DNA of 64,000 nucleotides from positions 1-64,000 of the forward strand of contig DAHUYG010000002.1 in NCBI GenBank assembly GCA_027315315.1, in the 5' to 3' direction. A program made the translations under genes and the position numbers. This stretch comes from Acidimicrobiaceae bacterium (GTDB taxonomy: Bacteria; Actinomycetota; Acidimicrobiia; Acidimicrobiales; RAAP-2). Positions 51,485 to 59,002 of the stretch are shown here, piece by piece. Within the stretch, counting starts at the first letter, position 1, and every line of letters starts with the position of its first letter. Below the pieces are notes generated by a model. That model made no database searches. It was given only the letters and a program-made list of their open reading frames with translations, and had not been told where the DNA came from.

Positions 51485-52906
51485 TCAGCCGACCGAGCCC
51501 TCCATCTGCAGCTCGATGAGGCGGCTCCACTCCACGGCGTACTCCATGGGGAGGGTCCGGGTGATCGGCTCGATGAAGCCGTTCACGATCATCCCCATCG
51601 CCTGGGACTCCGAAAGCCCGCGGCTCATCAGGTAAAAGAGCTGGTCGTCGCCGATCTTGGCCACGGTGGCCTCGTGGCCGATCGAGGCGTCTCGCTCGCC
51701 GATCTCCATGTAGGGCTTGGTCTCAGACACCGACTTCTCGTCGAGCAGGAGCGCGTCGCAGCGGACGAACGACTTGGCGCCGGTCGCCCCCGGGTCGACG
51801 CGCACGGTGCCGCGGTAGGTGGTGGCCCCGCCGTCCTTGGAGATCGACTTGGAGACGATCGTCGAGGTCGTCTCGGGGGCGGCATGGATCATCTTCGCCC
51901 CGGCGTCCTGGTGCTGGCCCGGCCCGGCGTAGGCCACCGAGAGCACCTCGCCCGAGGCCTTCGGCCCCATCAGGTACACCGAGGGGTACTTCATGGTCAG
52001 GCGGGAGCCGATGTTCCCGTCGATCCACTCGACCCTTGCCTCGGCTTCTGCTCGTGCCCGCTTGGTCACGAGGTTGTAGACGTTGTTGGACCAGTTCTGG
52101 ATGGTCGTGTAGGTGATCCGGCTGCCGGGCAGGGCGATCAGCTCCACGACGGCCGAGTGCAGCGAGTCGGTGGAGTAGACGGGGGCCGAGCACCCCTCGA
52201 TGTAGTGCACCTGGGCGCCCTCGTCGGCGATGATCAGCGTCCGCTCGAACTGGCCCATGTTCTCTGCGTTGATGCGGAAGTAGGCCTGCAGCGGCATGTC
52301 GACCTTGACGCCCGGGGGGACGTAGATGAATGAGCCGCCGGACCACACGGCCGAGTTGAGCGCCGCGAACTTGTTGTCGTTGGGAGGGATGACCGTGCCG
52401 AAGTACTTGCGCACGATGTCGGGGTGGTCGCGCACGGCGCTGTCCATGTCGGTGAACAGGACGCCCTGGGCCTCGAGGTCCTCGCGGTTGCGGTGGAAGA
52501 CGACCTCGCTCTCGTACTGTGCCGTCACCCCGGCCAGGTACTTGCGCTCCGCCTCGGGGATGCCCAGCTTCTCGTAGGTCCGCTTGATCGCGTCGGGGAG
52601 GTCGTTCCAGTCCTTCACCTGGGACTCGGTCGGCTTCACGTAATAGAAGATGTTGGCGAAGTCGAGATCGGCGAGGTCGTGCTGGATCCTCTCCCCCATG
52701 CCGCGGAAGAGCGGGAACATCGCCTTGCGCTCGAAGCGACCGAGCGCCTTCAGCCGGAACTCCCGCATCCAGTCGGGTTCCTTCTTGATGGCCGACATCT
52801 CGCGGACGATGTCCTGGTTGAGGCCCTTCTTGGGCTTGAAGACGTAGTCCTCCTCGTCGCTCCAGCCGAGCTGGTAACGACCGAGATCGAGATCCGTCAG
52901 TGCCAT
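51485..52906 (-). CDS. sufB: SufB, Fe-S assembly scaffold
   Basis: Scaffold on which clusters are built with SufC and SufD. 473 residues. Family landmarks: LGWSDEEDYVFKPKKGLN, IFYYVKPTESQVKDWNDLP (split), PPNDNKFAALNSAVWSGG, YIEGCSAPVYS with the sulfur-handling Cys, YTTIQNWSNNVYNLVTKR, AHQ-type AGPGQHQDAGAKM and CDALLLDEKSVSETKPYME. First gene of its operon. ATG 52906 with GGAG five bases upstream; a longer frame to 52939 is unlikely. Palindromes cover the probable promoter about 60-80 bases upstream. Confidence 0.97.
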   Translation of the reverse strand: MALTDLDLGRYQLGWSDEEDYVFKPKKGLNQDIVREMSAIKKEPDWMREFRLKALGRFERKAMFPLFRGMGERIQHDLADLDFANIFYYVKPTESQVKDWNDLPDAIKRTYEKLGIPEAERKYLAGVTAQYESEVVFHRNREDLEAQGVLFTDMDSAVRDHPDIVRKYFGTVIPPNDNKFAALNSAVWSGGSFIYVPPGVKVDMPLQAYFRINAENMGQFERTLIIADEGAQVHYIEGCSAPVYSTDSLHSAVVELIALPGSRITYTTIQNWSNNVYNLVTKRARAEAEARVEWIDGNIGSRLTMKYPSVYLMGPKASGEVLSVAYAGPGQHQDAGAKMIHAAPETTSTIVSKSISKDGGATTYRGTVRVDPGATGAKSFVRCDALLLDEKSVSETKPYMEIGERDASIGHEATVAKIGDDQLFYLMSRGLSESQAMGMIVNGFIEPITRTLPMEYAVEWSRLIELQMEGSVG

Positions 52907-52962
52907 GGAGACTCCGCACCCGTCTGGGTATCGCAGCACCGCCCTGGGGGGGCAGCCAAGCA

Positions 52963-52987
52963 GGGAATTTCCCCTATCTCGATAGTA
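52963..52987 (-). promoter_or_regulatory. sufB promoter with two adjacent palindromes (candidate operator)
   Basis: On the minus strand TACTAT (52987-52982) is a -10 candidate, with TTCCGA 17 bases upstream (53010-53005) as a weak -35. The inverted repeat CTATC-GA-GATAG (52985-52974) overlaps the -10 box, and the 11-base palindrome GGGAA-A-TTCCC (52973-52963) follows directly, around the expected +1. This is the classical position for a repressor. An Fe-S-sensing Rrf2/SufR-type regulator would be expected for SUF genes; none is encoded nearby. Confidence 0.45.
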
Positions 52988-53059
52988 ACAACTGGGCGCC
53001 GGGATCGGAACACCGTGGCGACCAGGTCCGACGCAGCATCGCCCCTGGCGCGGGGCGCA

Positions 53060-53950
53060 CTAGCCCGGCGAGGTCGTCGTGGTCGTCGTCGTGCCGCTCG
53101 TCTGGGGGGTGTTCAGGACCAGCACGAGGGGGTCGGGCAGCGGGTTCGGGAAGCTGACCTGCTTCTGGTCGATCGTCACTGCGACGTCCGCCGAGCGGCC
53201 GAGCTCGACCCTGCTGTCGCCGGTCACCGTGAGCTGCTGGGTCTGGCCGTCTCCGAGGACCGCCGCGTAGGGCACGGAGCCGTTCGCCTCGGTGACCTGC
53301 ACCCAGCTGCCCCCCGAGCCTGTCCCCTGGATATTGAGGGTGTAAGAGGCATACGGAAGGTTGTAGGTGGCGTCGGGGGCGCTGACCGAGGCCGCGGTGA
53401 AGCTTGCCGGCAGGGTCGTCGACGTCGTGGTGCTGGTCGTGGTGTTCTTCGGGTGGTGCCCGGTGCCGTGGTGGCTCTGGCCAGTTGTGTTGGCCTTCGG
53501 CGGGTGGGCGCGGGCGCCGAGGATGGCGAGCACGATCACGAGGATGATGACGGCGGCCGCTGCCGCGATGGGCGCCCCGAGGCGCCTCGGGCGATGGCTC
53601 ATCCGTGAGATCGACAGATCGCGCCGGGCACGCCGGTAAGGCTGCGGTGGGCGGCGCTGTTCGCTCGGCGGCCGCTGCCCCGCGTCCTCGATGCTCCGAC
53701 GCGGCGAGCCCGAGGAGGAGATCTCGATCCGGCCCGTCTCGCCGGGGACCGGCTCGTCCCTCGGGGCCTGCCCGGCGCTGCCGACGATGCGGACCGAGCC
53801 GCCCTGGCGCCGGCGCAGCTCCTCGAGCCGCTCAAGCCGGTGCTGGTAGCCGGCGACGGAGTGCAGCTCGTCGGATCCGCGCCGGCGGAAGGCCCACACG
53901 GCCAGGCCGGTGAGGATGGCGACGACGAGGAGGGCCCCGACAAAGACCAT
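53060..53950 (-). CDS. Membrane protein with DUF4115/RodZ-like C-terminal domain
   Basis: About 296 residues with two membrane helices: near 1-20 (VFVGALLVVAILTGLAVWAF) and near 125-145 (PIAAAAAVIILVIVLAILG), with a charged, Arg-rich cytoplasmic middle between. The outside portion has a Thr-rich linker (NTTTSTTTSTTLP) and a beta-rich domain similar to DUF4115 at the RodZ C-terminus (GSWVQVTEANGSVPYAAVL, GDSRVELGRSADVAVTIDQK), then a Thr-rich end. RodZ-like proteins act in cell shape/division, but the HTH of RodZ is absent. ATG 53950 or TTG 53962. Confidence 0.8.
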   Translation of the reverse strand: MVFVGALLVVAILTGLAVWAFRRRGSDELHSVAGYQHRLERLEELRRRQGGSVRIVGSAGQAPRDEPVPGETGRIEISSSGSPRRSIEDAGQRPPSEQRRPPQPYRRARRDLSISRMSHRPRRLGAPIAAAAAVIILVIVLAILGARAHPPKANTTGQSHHGTGHHPKNTTTSTTTSTTLPASFTAASVSAPDATYNLPYASYTLNIQGTGSGGSWVQVTEANGSVPYAAVLGDGQTQQLTVTGDSRVELGRSADVAVTIDQKQVSFPNPLPDPLVLVLNTPQTSGTTTTTTTSPG

Positions 53951-54031
53951 CCCACCATTCAACAGGAAACTCGCGACCTGCGGCCTGGCCCCCGGTGGAC
54001 AATCCTCGAACGCCGCAGGCCGGAAGGCCTC

Positions 54032-54568
54032 TCAGCCGGGCAATCGGTCCTCGCGGATCGCCGATCGGAGTGGATTGGTGCAGTCCCGCTCCGAGACGAT
54101 CGGCGCGTCGAGCCCCCAGTCGATGCCGAGCTCGGGGTCGTCCCACGCCACGCCAAGCTCGTCGTCGGGGTTGTAGTAGCGATCGACGAAATACCAGAGC
54201 ACGAAGTCGCTCAGGGCGGCGAAGCCGTGGGCGACGCCGGGTGGCACGTAGATGCCGCGTTGGGAGTCTCCCGTGAGCTCGAGCGCGACGGTGGCCGACC
54301 TCGTGGGGCTGGTGCGCCGGAGGTCGTGCAGCACGACGCGCGCCCGCCCGGACACCGCGTACCAGAAGTCGGCCTGGTGCAGGTGGTAGTGGAGCCCGAC
54401 CAGCGATCCCGCGGCCTTGTCGGACCGGCTGGCCTGCACCATCGCCTCGGCGCCGGGGAACCACTCCCGCCGCCAGGTCTCGACGAAGGTGCCGCGGTCG
54501 TCGCCGTGGACGTCCATCTCGACGACAAGGACGCCGGCGATCCCGCTCGACTCTGTGACCGAGGGCAT
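54032..54568 (-). CDS. rfbC: RmlC-like epimerase (dTDP-4-dehydrorhamnose 3,5-epimerase family)
   Basis: 178-residue cupin. Conserved motifs: DDRGTFVETWRREWF, VGLHYHLHQADFWYAVSGRARVVLHD (split at DFW), IYVPPGVAHGFAAL with the catalytic His and the metal-less sugar site, and VDRYYNPDDELGVAWDDPELGIDW. Length and motifs fit RmlC, although the LHYHLHQAD segment differs from the usual RGLHFQ. No other rhamnose gene is nearby, so the exact sugar is uncertain. Probably leaderless (TACCCT six bases before ATG 54568). Confidence 0.88.
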   Translation of the reverse strand: MPSVTESSGIAGVLVVEMDVHGDDRGTFVETWRREWFPGAEAMVQASRSDKAAGSLVGLHYHLHQADFWYAVSGRARVVLHDLRRTSPTRSATVALELTGDSQRGIYVPPGVAHGFAALSDFVLWYFVDRYYNPDDELGVAWDDPELGIDWGLDAPIVSERDCTNPLRSAIREDRLPG

Positions 54569-54574
54569 CGGACG

Positions 54575-54580
54575 AGGGTA
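54575..54580 (-). promoter_or_regulatory. -10 box TACCCT, leaderless rfbC
   Basis: Minus-strand TACCCT six bases before ATG 54568; no Shine-Dalgarno. Confidence 0.45.
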
Positions 54581-54592
54581 GCGGCCGAACCC

Positions 54593-55438
54593 CTAGATGG
54601 AGAAGGTGGCGCCCTCGCGTGCCGAGCTGACCGTGATGCGGTCGGGGGCCGCGAGCTTTGCGGCCTGCTCGAGCATGTCGTCGAGCATCTCGTCGTCGTG
54701 GGACGGATCGTGGTGGAAGAGGACGAGGTGATGGACCCGGGCCCGACGGGCGAGCTCGACGGCGAATTCGACGGTCGAGTGGCCCCAGTCCTTCTTGTGC
54801 TCGAGCTCGAACTGCGTGTACTGCGCATCATGGACGAGCACGTCCACGCCCTCGCACAGCTCGAGCGCGCGGTGGTCCCAGGCCTCGCCCGGCGCCGGCT
54901 GCTGATGGTCCGGCAGATAGGCGAGGGACTGCCCGTCGGCCTCGATCCGGTACCCGAGCGTCACCCCGGGGTGCCGCACCACGCGGGCGCGGACCTTGGC
55001 GTCACCGATCGCGAAGACCTCGCCGTCGCCCACGTCGTGGAAGCGGAGCTCCGAGAGCAGGTGCTGGAGAGGGACCGGGAAGAAGGGCGGGCGCACCACG
55101 TCGCCCAGCACGCCCGACAGCTCGCCCTCGGGCTGGCGCGGGCCGTACACCTCGAACACCGAGTCCTCGTGGCGGAGGGGGCCGAAGAACGGGAGCCCGA
55201 GGATGTGGTCGAAGTGCAGATGGGTCAGCAGCGCGGTTGCCTGCACCGGGCGACCGCCCGAGGGGTGGTCCGAGGACACCGCGGCGCCGAGAGCCCGCAG
55301 GCCGGTGCCGAGGTCGAGCACGATGAGCTCGTCCGACGACGTGCGCACGAGCACGCTCGCCGTGTTACCGCCGTAGCGCTGATAGCGCACGCCGGCACAC
55401 GGGCACGACCCGCGCGCCCCGTAGAACGTCAGCTCCAC
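54593..55438 (-). CDS. MBL-fold metallo-hydrolase (phosphodiesterase-like)
   Basis: 281 residues. Starts ELTFYGARGSCPC, typical of a beta-lactamase-fold group related to cyclic-phosphate phosphodiesterases and RNase Z. Motifs: LTHLHFDHILGLPFF (HxHxDH), RHPGVTLGYRIE, LVHDAQYTQFE with the bridging Asp, WGHSTVEFAVELAR and LFHHDPSHDD. Metal ligands all present; substrate unknown. GTG 55438 has TACGCT seven bases upstream; an open frame extends upstream without similarity. rfbC starts 25 bases after its stop. Confidence 0.92.
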   Translation of the reverse strand: MELTFYGARGSCPCAGVRYQRYGGNTASVLVRTSSDELIVLDLGTGLRALGAAVSSDHPSGGRPVQATALLTHLHFDHILGLPFFGPLRHEDSVFEVYGPRQPEGELSGVLGDVVRPPFFPVPLQHLLSELRFHDVGDGEVFAIGDAKVRARVVRHPGVTLGYRIEADGQSLAYLPDHQQPAPGEAWDHRALELCEGVDVLVHDAQYTQFELEHKKDWGHSTVEFAVELARRARVHHLVLFHHDPSHDDEMLDDMLEQAAKLAAPDRITVSSAREGATFSI

Positions 55439-55445
55439 ACGCCCA

Positions 55446-55451
55446 AGCGTA
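55446..55451 (-). promoter_or_regulatory. -10 box TACGCT of the MBL hydrolase gene
   Basis: Minus-strand TACGCT seven bases before GTG 55438. Same hexamer as at moxR. Confidence 0.42.
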
Positions 55452-55547
55452 CCGGGGGCGACCTCTCGGATCCATGGGGGGGCGCCATCGGCGGCCCGAA
55501 CAGGCACGTTCGCGGCCGGCACCGCGGTGAGCGCCGGCGCCGGCGGC

Positions 55548-57092
55548 TCAGTTGACCTGTCGGTCCCGGCCTTCCCAGTAGGGCAGGCGGAGCTTGTACT
55601 TCTGGAGCTTCCCCGTCGCCGTCCTCGCCAGCGCCTGGCGGATCTCGACGGTCCGGGGGGCCTTGAAGTGCGCCATGCGCTCGCGACAATGTTCGATCAG
55701 CTCCTGCCCGCTCGCCTCGGCCCCGGGCTTCAGCACCACGAGCGCCATGACCGACTCGCCCCACTTCTCGTCGGGCACCCCGATCACGGCGGCCTCGGCC
55801 ACCGCCTCGTGCTGGTAGAGGACGTCCTCGACCTCGATGGAAGAGACGTTCTCGCCCCCGGTGATGATGACGTCCTTCTTTCGGTCCGAGATGACGGTGT
55901 AGGCCCCGTCCTCGTAGCCGCCGTCGCCGGTGTGGAACCAGCCACCCTCGAGGGCCTTGGCAGTCTCCTCGGGCTGGCGCCAGTAGCCCTCGAAGACGTG
56001 GTTCGAGCGCGCCAGCACCTCGCCGTCCTCGCTCACCGCCATCCGAACGCCGACCGCCGGGACGCCGGCCCTGCTCAGACGGCGGGCGCGCTCGTCGGAC
56101 CCGAGCCCATCCCACTCCGCCGGTGCCCGGTTGATCGTGAGGAGCGGCGAGGTCTCGGTGAGCCCGTAGATCTGGATGAACTCCCATCCGAGCTCCTGCT
56201 CGACGCGCGCGATCGTCTTGGAGGGCGGCGGCGCTCCGGCGACCACGATGCGCACCCCCGAGGGCGTCGAGCGCCCGGCCGACCGGCGGTCCTCGGACGC
56301 GCCGAGCACGCTCGCGACGACCGCCGGGGCGGCGCAGAGCAGGCTGACCCCCTCGCGCTCGATCCTGGTCAGGATCACCTCGCCGTCGATCTTGCGCTGC
56401 ACCACGTGGTGGCCGCCCATGGCGGTGAGGGCGTAGGGCATCCCCCAGCCGTTCGCGTGGAACATCGGGAGCGTGTGGAGCAGCACGTCGCGGTCCGACA
56501 CCCCCGTGTGCCAGCCGAAGCTCACCGCGTTCAGCCAGCAGTTGCGATGCGTGAGCTGCACGCCCTTGGGCCGCGAGGTCGTCCCCGAGGTGTAGTTGAT
56601 CGAACAGGTCGCGTCCTCGTCGGCATCCCAGCGGGCGGGCTCCGAGCGCCGCCCGGCATCGGGGTCGAACAGCTCAGCGTCTTGGACCCCGTCGAGGCGG
56701 ATCGCCTTCACGCCGGCGAGGCGCGAGACGACCTCGTCGAGGTCCGGGTCATAGAGCAGGAGGCTCGTCCCGGAGTGCTCGACGATGTAGGCGATCTCGT
56801 CGGTGGTGAGGCGGAAGTTGATGGGCACCAGCACCCGGCCGAACCCGCTCACCCCGAAGTAGGAGGTGAGAAAGCGCGTCGAGTTCGGACTCACGATGGC
56901 GACCCGCTCCCCCTGGGCGATTCCCATGGCGTCGAAGCCGATCGCCATCGCACGGGCGCGCTCGTGCAGCTCCCCGTAGGTGATCTGCCCGAGGGAGCCG
57001 GCGACGTCGGGCTCGTCGGTCGCGGCGATGCGCTCGCCGTAGACGGTGGCGGCGCGCTCGAGAAAGTCGCCGACGGTGAGCGGGACTCGCAT
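55548..57092 (-). CDS. AMP-dependent acyl-CoA synthetase
   Basis: 514 residues of the ANL superfamily, fatty/aromatic acyl-CoA ligase. P-loop YTSGTTSRPKGV, QIYGLTETSPL, WFHTGDGGYEDG, ISDRKKDVIITGGENVSS hinge and the C-terminal ATGKLQKYKLR with the catalytic Lys. Resembles FadD-like medium/long-chain enzymes of actinobacteria. ATG 57092 with GGGGGAGG immediately upstream. Downstream of the monooxygenase on the same strand, 100 bases away, possibly the same catabolic unit. Confidence 0.95.
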   Translation of the reverse strand: MRVPLTVGDFLERAATVYGERIAATDEPDVAGSLGQITYGELHERARAMAIGFDAMGIAQGERVAIVSPNSTRFLTSYFGVSGFGRVLVPINFRLTTDEIAYIVEHSGTSLLLYDPDLDEVVSRLAGVKAIRLDGVQDAELFDPDAGRRSEPARWDADEDATCSINYTSGTTSRPKGVQLTHRNCWLNAVSFGWHTGVSDRDVLLHTLPMFHANGWGMPYALTAMGGHHVVQRKIDGEVILTRIEREGVSLLCAAPAVVASVLGASEDRRSAGRSTPSGVRIVVAGAPPPSKTIARVEQELGWEFIQIYGLTETSPLLTINRAPAEWDGLGSDERARRLSRAGVPAVGVRMAVSEDGEVLARSNHVFEGYWRQPEETAKALEGGWFHTGDGGYEDGAYTVISDRKKDVIITGGENVSSIEVEDVLYQHEAVAEAAVIGVPDEKWGESVMALVVLKPGAEASGQELIEHCRERMAHFKAPRTVEIRQALARTATGKLQKYKLRLPYWEGRDRQVN

Positions 57093-57192
57093 GCCTCCCC
57101 CTTCGTGTGCTCGGCACCGGGTGGTGCGTGGCCAGACTACGACGGGCGCCTCGGGCACGACCAAGCCGGCGGCACGCAGCTCCGCCGGGTGC

Positions 57193-58812
57193 TCATGCGA
57201 GCGAGAACCCCTTGTAGCCGCTCTGGGCGACCTCGTCGCACTGCTGTCGGTAGGTGTACACCCCGCCCACATACGGCATGAACACCTGGGGTTTGCCCTT
57301 CACGTTCGCGCCCCGATACCACGAGTTGGCCCGCGGGAAGAGCGTGAACTCGGCGAGGGCCGAGACGAGCTCGACCCACTCGTCCTCGGCACCGGGCTCC
57401 GGCTCGATGCGCTCGAGGCCCTCGGCCCGCATGTGTTCCATGCACTCGGTGATCCAGTCGACGTGCTGCTCGATCGAGACGACCATGTTGCTCAGCACCG
57501 ACGGGCTCCCCGGGCCGGTGATCATGAAGAGGTTGGGGAACCCCGCCGCGGTCAGCCCGAGATGGGCCCGGGGTCCGTCATTCCACTTCTCCTTGAGCGT
57601 GCACCCGCCGGCACCCTCGATCTCGATCTGCGACAGCGCTCCGGTCATGGCGTCGAACCCGGTCGCGAAGATCAGGGCGTCGAGCTCGTAGGTGTCCACG
57701 GCGGTGACGACCGAGTCCTCGGTGATCCGCTCGATCGGGTGTTTCCGGAGGTCGACGAGCGTCACGTTCGGCCGGTTGTAGGTCTCGTAGTAGCCGGTGT
57801 CCACGCACAGGCGCTTGGCGCCTGCGGGATAGTCCCTCGGCGAGAGCGCCGCCGCGGTCTCGGGGTCCTTCACGATCTCGCGGATCTTGGAGCGGATGAA
57901 CTCGGCCGCTGTCTCGTTGGAGGCCGGGTCCACGAGCAGGTCGGTGAACGAACCGAGGAACCGCAGCCCGCCCTCGGCCCACTTCTCCTCGTAGCGCCGC
58001 TGGCGCTCGTCGGGCGCCACCACACTGGCCGCCTCGCCGACTGCGGTCACCGGGAAGCCGGCCTGGGACGTCCGGCACAACTCGCGCCGGGCGCGGTAGT
58101 CGGACTTGATCTCGGCCACGTAGTCGGGCTCGAGGGGGTGGTTCCAGGCCGGGACGCTGAAGTTCGGGGTCCGCTGGAAGACGGTGAGATGCGCCGCCTG
58201 CCGCGCGATGTGGGGGATCGACTGGATCGCCGAGGAACCGGTGCCGATGATGCCGACCCGCAGGCCCGTGAAGTCGACCGGCTCGTGGGGCCAGTGGCCG
58301 GTGTGGTAGGTCGCCCGAGCGAAGGTCTCGACCCCCTCGATCTCGGGCAGCTTCGGCGCCGACAGGCAGCCGGTCGCCATGATGCAGAACCGCGCCGTGA
58401 GGGTCACGCCGGCCTCGATCCTCACCAGCCAGCGTTTGGCCGACTCGTCGAAATGCGCCGAAGTGACCTTGGTGTCGAACTGGATGTCCCGGCGCAGGTC
58501 GAAGCGGTCGGCGACGTGATCGAGGTACTTCAAGATCTCGGGCTGGGTCGCATAGCGCTCAGACCAGGTCCACTCCTGCTCGAGCTCCGGTGAGAAGGAG
58601 TACGAGTAGTCCACGCTCTCCACGTCGCAGCGGGCCCCCGGATAGCGGTTCCAGTACCAGGTGCCCCCGACCCCGCTGCCCGCCTCGAGCACGCGGGTCG
58701 AGAACCCCGCCCCGCGCAGCTTATGGAGCATGTAGAGGCCGGCGAACCCCGCCCCCACCACGACGGCGTCGAAGTCTGTGCTCTCGGATGCCTCGCCCTC
58801 GGCCATGTCCAT
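57193..58812 (-). CDS. Flavin-dependent Baeyer-Villiger-type monooxygenase
   Basis: 539 residues, NADPH- and FAD-dependent, converting ketones to esters or lactones. First Rossmann VVGAGFAGLYMLHKLRGAGF (split at LYM), then GGTWYWNRYPGARCDVES, NADP Rossmann VGIIGTGSSAIQSIP, and the C-terminal ATGFDAMTGAL. The BVMO fingerprint F-x-G-x3-H-x3-W appears as FARATYHTGHWP: the Gly is Arg, otherwise intact. ATG 58812 or 58806. Divergent from the glycosyltransferase. Substrate could be cyclic ketones or steroids. Confidence 0.93.
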   Translation of the reverse strand: MDMAEGEASESTDFDAVVVGAGFAGLYMLHKLRGAGFSTRVLEAGSGVGGTWYWNRYPGARCDVESVDYSYSFSPELEQEWTWSERYATQPEILKYLDHVADRFDLRRDIQFDTKVTSAHFDESAKRWLVRIEAGVTLTARFCIMATGCLSAPKLPEIEGVETFARATYHTGHWPHEPVDFTGLRVGIIGTGSSAIQSIPHIARQAAHLTVFQRTPNFSVPAWNHPLEPDYVAEIKSDYRARRELCRTSQAGFPVTAVGEAASVVAPDERQRRYEEKWAEGGLRFLGSFTDLLVDPASNETAAEFIRSKIREIVKDPETAAALSPRDYPAGAKRLCVDTGYYETYNRPNVTLVDLRKHPIERITEDSVVTAVDTYELDALIFATGFDAMTGALSQIEIEGAGGCTLKEKWNDGPRAHLGLTAAGFPNLFMITGPGSPSVLSNMVVSIEQHVDWITECMEHMRAEGLERIEPEPGAEDEWVELVSALAEFTLFPRANSWYRGANVKGKPQVFMPYVGGVYTYRQQCDEVAQSGYKGFSLA

Positions 58813-59002
58813 CGCCCCCGAATCGATCGCCTGCTTCCTCGGCTGAAGCCAACGCCATGATGCCACCGCGGCAACCTTTAGGGTCCACGACCCCGCTGGG
58901 GCGTTAGCGGAGGCCGACGAACGGGTACCCACTGAGCGCCCGGCCAGCAGGGTTCTGGCAAGGCGGCGCGAAACGTCCGCGTCGGCGTCGGGTCCGCGTG
59001 CC

